A stretch of DNA of 9,647 bases from Oscillospiraceae bacterium (GTDB lineage: Bacteria > Bacillota > Clostridia > UMGS1810), in contig JALEIO010000042.1 of assembly GCA_022769845.1 (NCBI GenBank), positions 1-9,647 of the forward strand, given 5' to 3'. The notes beneath the pieces are model-generated. The model saw only the letters and a program-made list of their open reading frames with translations, was not told the DNA's origin and did no database searches. Each line of letters starts with the position of its first letter. Within the stretch, counting starts at the first letter, position 1. Positions 1 through 6,838 of the stretch are shown piece by piece. The position numbers and the translations under genes were made by a program.

Positions 1-570
1 GATTTTTCGCAGTGCTGTCCGTTTGTTGCCGCGGCGCTTTTCGGCGGACATATCGAGATACTTAATCTTGATTTAAAATCGCTTCAGGGCGACAAAAAGA
101 TTATTGAATACTGCAAAGAGCTCGGCGGCAATATTACTGCTTACGAGAGCAAAATTACGGTGGAAAAATCGCACCTTGTATCGGGCAAAACGTTTGATAT
201 TTCGGATTGCCCCGACATTGCGCCGGTGTTTTCGGTAATATGCGCACTTTCTGAAGGCGAAACAACCCTTGTCGGCACAAATCGTCTTAAAATCAAGGAG
301 TGCGACCGCGAGCAGGCGATTGTAACCACCTTAAACAAGCTTGGTGCAAAGTGCGTATCGGGTGATAATTTTATAAAAATAACAGGCGTAAAAAGCTTTA
401 ACGGCGGCGAATTTGACAGCTTTAACGACCACAGAACGGCAATGGCGCTGTGCGCGGCGTCGATTTGCGCAAACAAAAAAATTACTGTTACAAATCCTGA
501 TTGCATTGAAAAATCATATCCGTCGTTTTATGACGATTTTAATGATTTTACCTATCAGACGAGGAGTTAA
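1..570 (+). CDS. aroA: 3-phosphoshikimate 1-carboxyvinyltransferase (EPSP synthase), C-terminal part
   Basis: The gene enters from the left edge and only its last 189 residues are visible; the family is usually about 425-430 residues. The enzyme transfers the enolpyruvyl group of PEP to shikimate 3-phosphate, the sixth shikimate-pathway step, in the cytoplasm. Visible family marks, numbered from the first codon in the window, are a DFSQ..PF segment (like GDxSSAxxF of the family), the acidic catalytic motif DCPDIAPV with Asp72, the substrate-binding block NRLKIKECDR at 94-103, the DHRTAMAL block at 143-150, and the terminal EKSYPSFYDDF at 170-180 with Lys171. No stop or frameshift interrupts the visible part. 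It ends 4 bp before aroC, whose ribosome binding site lies inside its last codons, so the two are co-transcribed. The identification is secure; the N-terminal half and the operon promoter lie outside the window. Confidence 0.96.
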   Translation, partial: DFSQCCPFVAAALFGGHIEILNLDLKSLQGDKKIIEYCKELGGNITAYESKITVEKSHLVSGKTFDISDCPDIAPVFSVICALSEGETTLVGTNRLKIKECDREQAIVTTLNKLGAKCVSGDNFIKITGVKSFNGGEFDSFNDHRTAMALCAASICANKKITVTNPDCIEKSYPSFYDDFNDFTYQTRS

Positions 571-574
571 AATT

Positions 575-1627
575 ATGAACATTTTCGGAAACAACATTAA
601 ATTTTCAATTTTCGGCGAGTCGCACGGTGTTGCAATCGGCGGAATTATTGATGGCATTAAGCCGGGAACAAAGCTTGATTTTGAAAAAATTGACCTTATG
701 ATGAAAAAGCGCAATCACCGCGCAGTGTACTCCACGCAGCGCGCCGAGGCGGACAAATACGAAATTTTGTCGGGTGTGGTGGACAACGTTGCAACAGGCG
801 CGCCATTAGCCTTTGAAATTCGCAATGCCGATACAAAAAGCGGTCATTATAAAGATATTGAAACCGTTATGCGCCCGTCTCATGCGGATTACGGCGCATA
901 TGTAAAATTTAACGGATTTTCCGATTACCGCGGCGGCGGACATTTTTCGGGCAGAATTACCGCACCGCTGACGTTTGCGGGCGCAATTTTCAAAAACGAG
1001 CTTGAAAAGCAAGGCATTTTTATTTATCCTCACATTTTATCAATCGGCGATATTTGCGACAAAAGCTTTATGGAGCTTGAAAATATTTGCGACCTCGGAT
1101 TTTTTCCCGTAACCGGCAAAGAAATTGAGGATAAAATGCTAAATCACATCGAGAAGGTGCGCGCCGACAAAAATTCGTGCGGCGGCGTTGTAGAAATTGC
1201 AGTGTGCGGCGTTAAGGCCGGATACGGCAATCCGTTTTTCGGCTCGGTGGAGAGCGAAATTTCAAGAATGATGTTTTCAATTCCTGCCGTAAAGGGCATT
1301 GAATTTGGCAGGGGCTTTGATATAACGCGCCTTACAGGCTTTGAGGCTAACGATAATTATTACTATGACGATAATAAAAATGTGCGCGTCAAAAAGAACA
1401 ACAACGGCGGTATTGTAGGAGGAATTACAAACGGCGCACCGATAATTTTCAGAGTCGCGATAAAGCCCACGCCGTCGATATTTAAAACGCAGGATACAAT
1501 AGACGTTAAATCAAAAGAAAACGTGCAGCTTACTCTTATGGGCAGGCACGATTCGTGCATTGTTCCGCGTGCGGCGGCGGCAATAGAGGCGGCAACGGCA
1601 ATGGTTATTTACGATATTATAAGCTGA
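575..1627 (+). CDS. aroC: chorismate synthase
   Basis: AroC converts EPSP to chorismate by anti-1,4-elimination of phosphate using reduced FMN. The ATG at 575 is chosen because GAGGAG sits 8 nt upstream and MNIFGNNIKFSIFGESHG is the normal family N-terminus; the in-frame extension to 413 only reads through aroA. The product is 350 residues, at the short end of the family. Key motifs are FGESHG (13-18, His17), RPSHADYGAY (100-109, His103), SDYRGGGHFSGR (116-127), NNGGIVGGITNG (276-287), KPTPSI (297-302) and MGRHDSCIVPRAA (322-334, Asp326). The two catalytic-type histidines and the aspartate are thus present. One oddity is the segment KKRNHRAVYSTQR (44-56): most relatives have R-x-P-G before the YSTxR part, whereas here the Pro-Gly is absent but the arginines remain. 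The variant RGGGHFSGR in place of RGGGRSSAR is known to me from clostridial enzymes. Confidence in function is high. Confidence 0.97.
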   Translation: MNIFGNNIKFSIFGESHGVAIGGIIDGIKPGTKLDFEKIDLMMKKRNHRAVYSTQRAEADKYEILSGVVDNVATGAPLAFEIRNADTKSGHYKDIETVMRPSHADYGAYVKFNGFSDYRGGGHFSGRITAPLTFAGAIFKNELEKQGIFIYPHILSIGDICDKSFMELENICDLGFFPVTGKEIEDKMLNHIEKVRADKNSCGGVVEIAVCGVKAGYGNPFFGSVESEISRMMFSIPAVKGIEFGRGFDITRLTGFEANDNYYYDDNKNVRVKKNNNGGIVGGITNGAPIIFRVAIKPTPSIFKTQDTIDVKSKENVQLTLMGRHDSCIVPRAAAAIEAATAMVIYDIIS

Positions 1628-1639
1628 AGGAGTTTAAAA

Positions 1640-2740
1640 ATGGATAAGCTTGACGTATACAGACAAAATATTGACAAAATTGACAAGGAAATGGTGCAGC
1701 TTTTTGAGGAGCGTATGAAAAATGCGCAAAATATCGGCGAATATAAGCAAAAGCATAATCTTCCCGTTCTGAATGCAGGCAGAGAGAAGGTTGTAATTGA
1801 AAAGGCGGCGGCGAATTTGCGTGATAAAAATTTAGCGCCGTATGTTGAGGATTTTTTTGTAAATATGATGCGAATAAGCCGAAAATATCAGGCGGATAAT
1901 GCCCAAAACGGCAAAAAAATAGCGTATTACGGCGTTGAGGGCAGCTTTACCTATGAGGCGGTTTTGCAGTACGCAAAAAATCTGCCGTCTTTTGAAACGG
2001 TAGGCTGTGCCACAACCGAGGAGGTTTTTCGGCTTCTCTTAAACGATGGAGCGGATATGGCGGTTATTCCGTTTGAAAACTCTACAACCGGTGCTGTTGT
2101 GGACGTTTACGACCTTCTTTACAAGTATAATTTTTACATAGCGGGCGAAATGTTTTTGAAGGTTTCTCAACATCTTATGGCAAAAAAAGGCGTTAAAAAA
2201 GAGGATATTAAGACAGTGTATTCACATCCTCAGGCAATTTCGCAGTGCAAAAAATTTATTGAGTTCAACGGCTATGACGCAATTCCGTATCTTAACACGG
2301 CGCTTTCCGCAAAATTTGTAAGCGAGAGCGAAAGAAGTGATGTTGCGGCAATTGCAGGTGCGAGCGCGGCGAAAATTTACAATCTTGAAATTTTGTCTGC
2401 GAACATTAACACCGACCTTGACAACTACACAAAATTTATTGTACTTTCCAAAAAAGCCGCAAACGACGAGAACGCAGACAAGGTGAGTGCGGTAATTTCG
2501 GTTGATGACAAAGCGGGTATGCTATATAATGTAATCAAAATTTTCAAGGATGAGGACATTAACCTTACCAAAATCGAGTCGCGACCTGACCATAAAAATC
2601 CGTTTGAATATATGTTTTTTATTGATTTTGAAGGCAATGTAAATGATGACCGCATTAAAAATGCTATCGAAAAGCTTAAAAATCAAACCAAGGCATTTAA
2701 GTATCTCGGAAATTACAAAAGAAGGAGCTTGCAGCCATGA
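1640..2740 (+). CDS. pheA: bifunctional chorismate mutase / prephenate dehydratase (P-protein)
   Basis: This fusion turns chorismate into prephenate and then phenylpyruvate, committing carbon to phenylalanine. Residues 1-85 are an AroQ-type helical chorismate mutase, with Arg8, Arg25, a lysine at 36/38, and Arg48-Glu49 at the expected active-site positions. Residues 92-270 are the prephenate dehydratase domain: YYGVEGSFTYEA (96-107), IPFENSTTGAV (143-153), YSHPQAISQC (194-203) and NYTKFIVL (262-269). Residues 281-360 form an ACT domain with the phenylalanine-binding signature ESRP (313-316), so feedback inhibition by phenylalanine is expected. In the dehydratase the usual Thr-Arg-Phe triplet reads Thr-Lys-Phe (264-266): the catalytic threonine is kept and the arginine is replaced conservatively. 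The start ATG has GAAGGAG 7 nt upstream, overlapping the aroC stop. Its own stop overlaps the aroE start (ATGA). The length of 366 residues is normal for the family. Confidence 0.96.
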   Translation: MDKLDVYRQNIDKIDKEMVQLFEERMKNAQNIGEYKQKHNLPVLNAGREKVVIEKAAANLRDKNLAPYVEDFFVNMMRISRKYQADNAQNGKKIAYYGVEGSFTYEAVLQYAKNLPSFETVGCATTEEVFRLLLNDGADMAVIPFENSTTGAVVDVYDLLYKYNFYIAGEMFLKVSQHLMAKKGVKKEDIKTVYSHPQAISQCKKFIEFNGYDAIPYLNTALSAKFVSESERSDVAAIAGASAAKIYNLEILSANINTDLDNYTKFIVLSKKAANDENADKVSAVISVDDKAGMLYNVIKIFKDEDINLTKIESRPDHKNPFEYMFFIDFEGNVNDDRIKNAIEKLKNQTKAFKYLGNYKRRSLQP

Positions 2741-3525
2741 AATATGCGTTAATTGGCGAAAAACTCGGGCACTCAATGTCAAAAATACTGCACGAAAAAT
2801 ATTTTGAAATAAAGGGCGAAAATTCCACATATGATTTGGTCGAAATAAAAAAGGACAACTTTGATTTGGAATTTAAAAAGCTTATCGCAAAAGGATATGA
2901 CGGCATAAACGTTACAATTCCGTATAAAAAGGATGTTTTGCCGTATCTTGATTCAATTTCGCCCGAGGCGGAAAAAATCGGCGCGGTAAATACCATAAAA
3001 ATTAAAAACGGTCGGCTTTATGGCTACAACACTGATTTTTTCGGTATTATAAGGACGTTTGAACGGTACGGAATAGAGATTAAGAACAAGGACACTGTAA
3101 TACTTGGCACGGGCGGTGCGAGCGCGGCAGTTAAAGAGGCGTGCCTTAACCTTGGTGCAAAATCGGTGGTTTTTGTGTCGAGAAAACGAAAAATTCACTG
3201 CGGTATGCTCACCAAAACCTATGATGAATTTATTTCGGGCGATGTGCTTATAAACGCTACGCCGGTGGGAATGTATCCCGATATTGACGCCTGCCCGATT
3301 GACAAAATCAACTTTTCAGCGGTTTTTGACCTTATTTACAACCCTGAAAAAACGCTTCTTTTAAAGCGCGCCGCATCTCAAGGCAAAAAGGCTGTAAACG
3401 GCTTATATATGCTGATTTCGCAGGGAATTTACGCTCAAAGCATTTGGCAAAACATTCCTTTTGAATATGAAATAAACGAAAAAGTTTTTGACGAGGTGAA
3501 AAAATATGAAAATAATGGTAATTAA
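2737..3525 (+). CDS. aroE: shikimate dehydrogenase
   Basis: AroE reduces 3-dehydroshikimate to shikimate, normally with NADPH. The 262 residues show the standard two-domain layout. The shikimate-binding GHSMSK is at 11-16 (Ser13, Ser15). INVTIPYK at 57-64 contains the catalytic lysine Lys64. AVNTI is at 83-87 (Asn85), and NTDFFG at 98-103 carries the catalytic Asp100. The dinucleotide loop GTGGASAA is at 124-131, followed by a basic patch VSRKRK at 147-152 that fits NADP preference. NATPVGM is at 173-179 and NGLYMLISQG at 221-230 closes the active site. The start is fixed by GAAGGAG 9 nt upstream, inside the end of pheA; the 4-bp ATGA overlap suggests translational coupling. The 3' end overlaps aroQ by 20 bp. 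Quinate-using YdiB-like enzymes are related, but the shikimate operon context supports AroE. Confidence 0.96.
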   Translation: MKYALIGEKLGHSMSKILHEKYFEIKGENSTYDLVEIKKDNFDLEFKKLIAKGYDGINVTIPYKKDVLPYLDSISPEAEKIGAVNTIKIKNGRLYGYNTDFFGIIRTFERYGIEIKNKDTVILGTGGASAAVKEACLNLGAKSVVFVSRKRKIHCGMLTKTYDEFISGDVLINATPVGMYPDIDACPIDKINFSAVFDLIYNPEKTLLLKRAASQGKKAVNGLYMLISQGIYAQSIWQNIPFEYEINEKVFDEVKKYENNGN

Positions 3526-3949
3526 CGGTCCGAACATTGATATGCTGGGTATTCGCGAGCCTGAAATATACGGCGAAAACACCTATGCAAACCTTCTTGA
3601 GATGCTCAAAGATTACGCCGATGAAAAAAATATTGACATTGTGCCGTTTCAGTCTAATATTGAGGGTGAAATTGTAAACGCCATTCATACCGCATATTTT
3701 GACGGATTTGACGGCATTGTGATTAACCCTGCCGCATACACGCATTACAGCATTGCTATTGCCGACGCAATAAAAGCGGTTGATACTCCGTGCGTTGAAG
3801 TGCATTTGTCAAATATTTCGGCGCGCGACGAGTTCAGAAAAATTTCGTACACCGCGCAGGTCTGCGTGGGACAAATTGCGGGGTTTGGATTTTTCGGCTA
3901 CAAAATGGCAATAGACGCGCTTATTAATATGGGTAAAAATTATGAATAA
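3506..3949 (+). CDS. aroQ: 3-dehydroquinate dehydratase, type II
   Basis: This enzyme dehydrates 3-dehydroquinate to 3-dehydroshikimate, the step before AroE. At 147 residues it is the usual size of the small dodecameric type II family, unrelated to type I AroD. Motifs are INGPNIDMLGIREPEIYG (6-23) with Arg17 and the catalytic Tyr22, the FQSNIEGEIVNAIH block (48-61), INPAAYTH (73-80, with Asn74 and His80), VEVHLSNISARDEFR (97-111, with His100 and Arg111), and the terminal VGQIAGFGFFGY. The first ATG at 3506 is preferred over the in-frame ATG at 3515, because GAGGTGA lies 6 nt upstream of it and MKI-VINGPN is the usual family start. It overlaps the end of aroE by 20 bp and the start of aroK by 8 bp. 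Function is very clear. Confidence 0.97.
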   Translation: MKIMVINGPNIDMLGIREPEIYGENTYANLLEMLKDYADEKNIDIVPFQSNIEGEIVNAIHTAYFDGFDGIVINPAAYTHYSIAIADAIKAVDTPCVEVHLSNISARDEFRKISYTAQVCVGQIAGFGFFGYKMAIDALINMGKNYE

Positions 3950-4463
3950 TATTTATTTTACAGGTATGCCGGGAAGCGGAAAAACTACCCTTGCAAAGGC
4001 ATTGGCAGAGGATTTTGACCGCGTATATATTGACCTTGACAAATATATCGAAGAAAAAAATCATATGACCATTCCCGATATTTTTGCAAAGCACGGCGAG
4101 AATTTTTTCAGAAAATCCGAGACTGAGTGCCTTGCTGAAATTTCGCATAAAAACGGTGTTTTTATTGCAACGGGCGGCGGAATTGTCAAATGCGGCAAAA
4201 ATATTGAAATTATGAAAAAAAGCGGAAGGATTATTTATATCAATACGCCGCCGGAGAATATTCTTAAAAATTCCACGCTTTCGGGGCGTCCGCTTCTGAA
4301 GGATAAAAACGCGATTTTTAAGCTGTATGACGAACGGAAAAGCCTTTATGAAAGCTCGGCGGATTTTACTCTTGACAATTTCGGCACAATATGCGAGGCG
4401 AAAAAAAATCTGGCTCAAATTTTAGAAATATGTTTGAATGTTACAAAGGAGGATTTGCAATGA
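3942..4463 (+). CDS. aroK: shikimate kinase
   Basis: AroK phosphorylates shikimate to shikimate 3-phosphate with ATP, supplying the substrate of AroA. The 173-residue product begins with the P-loop GMPGSGKT (8-15). DLDKYIEE (31-38) supplies the shikimate-binding aspartate Asp33. FFRKSE (55-60) gives Arg57, and TGGGIV (77-82) is the substrate-binding glycine loop. SGRPLL (114-119) contains the lid arginine Arg116, and YDERKSLYE (129-137) contains Arg132. All key residues are present and the length is normal. No good Shine-Dalgarno precedes the ATG (only GGGT, about 7 nt upstream). With the 8-bp overlap with aroQ, this suggests that translation depends on ribosomes finishing aroQ. Its last codons carry the cimA ribosome binding site, and the stop overlaps the cimA start as ATGA. 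Confidence 0.96.
   Translation: MNNIYFTGMPGSGKTTLAKALAEDFDRVYIDLDKYIEEKNHMTIPDIFAKHGENFFRKSETECLAEISHKNGVFIATGGGIVKCGKNIEIMKKSGRIIYINTPPENILKNSTLSGRPLLKDKNAIFKLYDERKSLYESSADFTLDNFGTICEAKKNLAQILEICLNVTKEDLQ
4445..4452 (+). promoter_or_regulatory. ribosome binding site deciding the cimA start
   Basis: AAAGGAGG lies 7 nt before the ATG at 4460, inside the end of aroK. It is one of the strongest matches to the anti-Shine-Dalgarno in the operon. It rules out the longer in-frame reading that starts at 4391, because those extra 23 residues are only out-of-frame aroK sequence. Confidence 0.8.
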
Positions 4464-6052
4464 CTCAAACGGTGAAAATTTTTGACTGCACTCTGCGCGA
4501 GGGCGTTCAATCACAGGGCATAAGTATGACCAACGAGGACAGGCTGAAAATTGCGTTTGAGCTGGACAAATTGGGAATGGACTATATCGAAGCGGGTAAT
4601 CCTGCGTCAAATCCGAAAGAAATGGAGTTTTTCCCCACCATAAACAGCAAAAATTTTAAAAATTCCAAAATTGTTGCGTTCGGCAGTACGCGCCGCGCAA
4701 AAACAGAGGTTTCGCAGGATGAGGGAATCAAAGACTTAATTAACGCAGGCACCGATATTGTTACTGTTTTCGGAAAATCGTGGGATTTTCACGTTACCGA
4801 TATTTTAAACACCGAATTATACGAAAACTTAAATATGATTTACGACACCGTTTGTTATTTAAAAGACAGCGGCAAAGAGGTTTTTTATGATGCGGAGCAT
4901 TTTTTTGACGGATATAAGCATAACAAGGAATACGCTTTAAAGACGCTTGAAGCGGCGTATTTCGGCGGTGCGTCGAGAATAATTCTTTGCGATACGAACG
5001 GTTCGGCATTTCCTGATGAAATAGAAAAAATTGTGGGCGAGTTGTCCAAAAAATATAAAAATATGCTGGGAATACATTGCCATGACGACTGCGGAATGGC
5101 GGTTGCAAACTCTCTTGCGGCGGTTAAGGCAGGCGCCGTTATGATTCAGGGAACTCTTACCGGCTGCGGAGAAAGATGCGGAAATGCAAATCTTGCAACC
5201 GTTATAGGCAATCTTCAAACAAAAATGGGCTATGACGTAATCGGAAGCAACCTTAAAAATCTTACTTCTGCGTGCGTATACGTTTCGGACGTTGCAAATC
5301 AAACTCTTTCGCCCAATGCGCCGTATGTTGGCAGAAACGCTTTTGCGCATAAGGGCGGTATGCATATTGACGCGGTGTGCAAAGACCCGTCCTCGTTTGA
5401 GCATATTCCGCCCGAAACCGTCGGCAACAAACGCCGCATTTTGGTATCGGAGGTCAGCGGAAAAAGTGCGGTTTATTCAAAAATTCAAAAGCTTTTCCCC
5501 GAAATCAAAAAAAATGACCCGAGCGTTGGCAAAATTACGCGCAGGTTCAAAGAGCTTGAGCATCTCGGATATCAGTTTGAAGCGGCAGAGGGCAGTGCGG
5601 AGCTTGTTATCCGCAAAATTATCGGAAAATATTCCACCGTTTTCACTCTTAATATGTTTAGAATTTTGAGTGAGCAAGACAGCAGCCGAAGCAGTAATCT
5701 TACCACCGCGCTTATAAGCATAAGCGTAAACGGAAAGTCTGAAATTACCGCGGTTGAAGGCAACGGACCTGTAAACGCACTGGATAAGGCATTAAGAAAA
5801 GCGGCGGAGGTGTTTTATCCGCAGATTAAAAATGTAAAGCTTTTGGATTACAAGGTTAGGGTTATCGATTCAAACGCCACCGCGTCAAAGGTTAGGGTTC
5901 TTATTGAGTCTGCGGACGGAAAAGAACGCTGGACAACGGTAGGCGTGTCGGATGACGTTATCAAGGCAAGCTGGATTGCCCTTGTTGATTCAATAGAGCT
6001 TAAAATAATCAAGGATTCCGAAAAAGGTGAAAATGTTGAAAAAGATAAATAA
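4460..6052 (+). CDS. cimA: (R)-citramalate synthase
   Basis: The 530-residue protein matches the citramalate synthase branch of the LeuA/HMGL family, which condenses pyruvate with acetyl-CoA to citramalate and opens a threonine-independent route to 2-oxobutyrate and isoleucine. A TIM barrel spans about 5-275. It has IFDCTLREGVQSQGIS (7-22), DYIEAGNPASNPKEMEFF (41-58), the CimA-type VFGKSWDFHVT (103-113), FYDAEHFFDGYK (142-153), LCDTNG (176-181), GIHCHDDCGMAVANS (204-218, metal ligands His206 and His208) and GCGERCGNANL (235-245). AHKGGMHIDAV follows at 296-306. A C-terminal LeuA-dimer-type regulatory domain (about 390-515) suggests isoleucine feedback. The usual metal-binding aspartate of TLRDG is glutamate here (Glu14), as in homocitrate synthases, so another 2-oxoacid specificity is possible; the CimA-specific blocks make citramalate synthase the better call. 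The start has an excellent RBS and the stop overlaps the next gene by 20 bp. Confidence 0.9.
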   Translation: MTQTVKIFDCTLREGVQSQGISMTNEDRLKIAFELDKLGMDYIEAGNPASNPKEMEFFPTINSKNFKNSKIVAFGSTRRAKTEVSQDEGIKDLINAGTDIVTVFGKSWDFHVTDILNTELYENLNMIYDTVCYLKDSGKEVFYDAEHFFDGYKHNKEYALKTLEAAYFGGASRIILCDTNGSAFPDEIEKIVGELSKKYKNMLGIHCHDDCGMAVANSLAAVKAGAVMIQGTLTGCGERCGNANLATVIGNLQTKMGYDVIGSNLKNLTSACVYVSDVANQTLSPNAPYVGRNAFAHKGGMHIDAVCKDPSSFEHIPPETVGNKRRILVSEVSGKSAVYSKIQKLFPEIKKNDPSVGKITRRFKELEHLGYQFEAAEGSAELVIRKIIGKYSTVFTLNMFRILSEQDSSRSSNLTTALISISVNGKSEITAVEGNGPVNALDKALRKAAEVFYPQIKNVKLLDYKVRVIDSNATASKVRVLIESADGKERWTTVGVSDDVIKASWIALVDSIELKIIKDSEKGENVEKDK

Positions 6053-6587
6053 GGATTTAGCGTTTTTGATAATTGCCGTTCTGTTTATCTTAACGGGGCT
6101 TGCGGGAGCATATATAGAGAAGGCTAATGATGGATTTACGCAGGCTGACCGCGCGGCAAAAATGGTGTCGGACGAGATAAACGACAGCATTAAGGTGCAC
6201 ATAAAGGGCGCGGTGAAAAAAGAAGGAGTGTACTCCCTTACAGACGGTGACAGAGTGGCGGACGCTATAAATTCAGCAGGCGGATTATCTGATAGTGCAG
6301 ACGTTGAAAAGGTAAATCTTGCGCGTTTTATAAAGGACGGCGAGGAGATTTTTATTCCCACGGCGGGCGAGAATTTTTCGGTTACCAAAAGCGGTGTTGT
6401 CAATATTAACGAGGCCGATTTTGAAACGCTTAAAACAATACCGGGAATAAGCGACACGCTTGCGCAGAGAATTATCGATTACCGAAATGAAAATGGCAAA
6501 TTCGGCGATACTGTGGAAATTAAAAAAGTGTCGGGCATAGGCGATAAAATTTATGCAAGAATAATGCCGTATATAACGGCGCAGTAG
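6033..6587 (+). CDS. comEA: ComEA-like membrane-anchored DNA-binding protein (SLBB + helix-hairpin-helix)
   Basis: From the ATG at 6033 the product has 184 residues. A hydrophobic segment at 9-28 after a lysine-rich N-terminus predicts one membrane anchor with the rest outside the cell. Residues 53-109 look like an SLBB domain (IKVHIKGAVKKEGVY ... DGEEIFIP). Residues 122-183 hold two helix-hairpin-helix motifs, with VNINEADFETLKTIPGIS followed by VSGIGDKIYARI. This is the ComEA architecture, the surface DNA receptor of natural transformation. The start is uncertain: AAAGGTGA at 6023-6030 is only 2 nt from ATG 6033 and 5 nt from TTG 6036, and a GTG at 6027 is also in frame. The gene overlaps cimA by 20 bp, so it is probably translationally coupled to it. 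The usual partners comEB/comEC are not in the window. The domain call is firm; a role in DNA uptake is inferred. Confidence 0.85.
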   Translation: MLKKINKDLAFLIIAVLFILTGLAGAYIEKANDGFTQADRAAKMVSDEINDSIKVHIKGAVKKEGVYSLTDGDRVADAINSAGGLSDSADVEKVNLARFIKDGEEIFIPTAGENFSVTKSGVVNINEADFETLKTIPGISDTLAQRIIDYRNENGKFGDTVEIKKVSGIGDKIYARIMPYITAQ

Positions 6588-6671
6588 TGCTGAAAAATTT
6601 TATCATTCAATTAATATTTTCATTTATAATCGGAACAAAATTTTTGTTTATAAAAAATCTCTGTTTCCAAT

Positions 6672-6725
6672 AAAAAAGACTGCCGAAAATGCGAGCTTTG
6701 CGCACTGTACGGTAGTCTTTTTTTG
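6672..6725. terminator. rho-independent terminator closing the aro operon, probably bidirectional
   Basis: GACTGCCG (6678-6685) pairs with CGGTAGTC (6710-6717), with one G-T wobble. An A-run before and a T-run after extend the stem. The loop contains a second small stem, TGCG (6690-6693) with CGCA (6701-6704). Because there is an A-run on the left as well as a T-run on the right, it can stop transcription of the operon on + and of anything reading through from spoVT on -. The 84 bp between the comEA stop and this hairpin show nothing recognisable. Confidence 0.85.
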
Positions 6726-6838
6726 TAACATAGGAAATTGCGTGCGAGAAGTGCGCAATCAGCTTGTTTCAAAAAAGCGAACCTATATGCTCTCAAGAAT
6801 GGGAACATTGGGATTGATGTGTTATGAACGCTTTTTTA
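6725..6838. other. structured non-coding gap, possible small RNA or 3' UTR
   Basis: This gap between the operon terminator and the spoVT stop can fold well. ATAGG (6730-6734) can pair with CCTAT (6782-6786). This would enclose an 8-bp hairpin, TTGCGTGC/GTGCGCAA (6738-6758, two G-T wobbles), and a smaller GCTT/AAGC hairpin (6762-6778), giving a possible three-way junction. I do not recognise a known RNA family. No convincing promoter was found for it, so it may simply be the untranslated tail of spoVT or of operon read-through. Confidence 0.25.
6771..6837 (-). terminator. possible terminator directly after spoVT
   Basis: AAAAAAGCG (6771-6779) and CGCTTTTTT (6829-6837) are perfect inverted copies. 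On the minus strand the right arm starts 1 nt after the spoVT stop and the left arm ends in a T-run. The 49-nt loop is long for a classical terminator, so this is weak. The hairpin at 6672-6725 may be the real stop point. Confidence 0.35.

Noticed and set aside
1..570. Riboswitch, T-box or attenuator for the aromatic operon
   Set aside because: The window begins inside aroA; no leader region of the operon is present, and intergenic gaps within it are 12 bp or less.
413..574. In-frame extension of chorismate synthase upstream to 413
   Set aside because: It lies wholly within the aroA C-terminus in another frame, and the ATG at 575 has an ideal RBS and the standard family N-terminus.
5292..5669. 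125-codon open frame inside cimA on the same strand, and several minus-strand frames over the aro genes
   Set aside because: The underlying frames encode well-conserved enzymes with full motifs; these are shadows with Arg/Lys/Phe-rich, motif-free translations.
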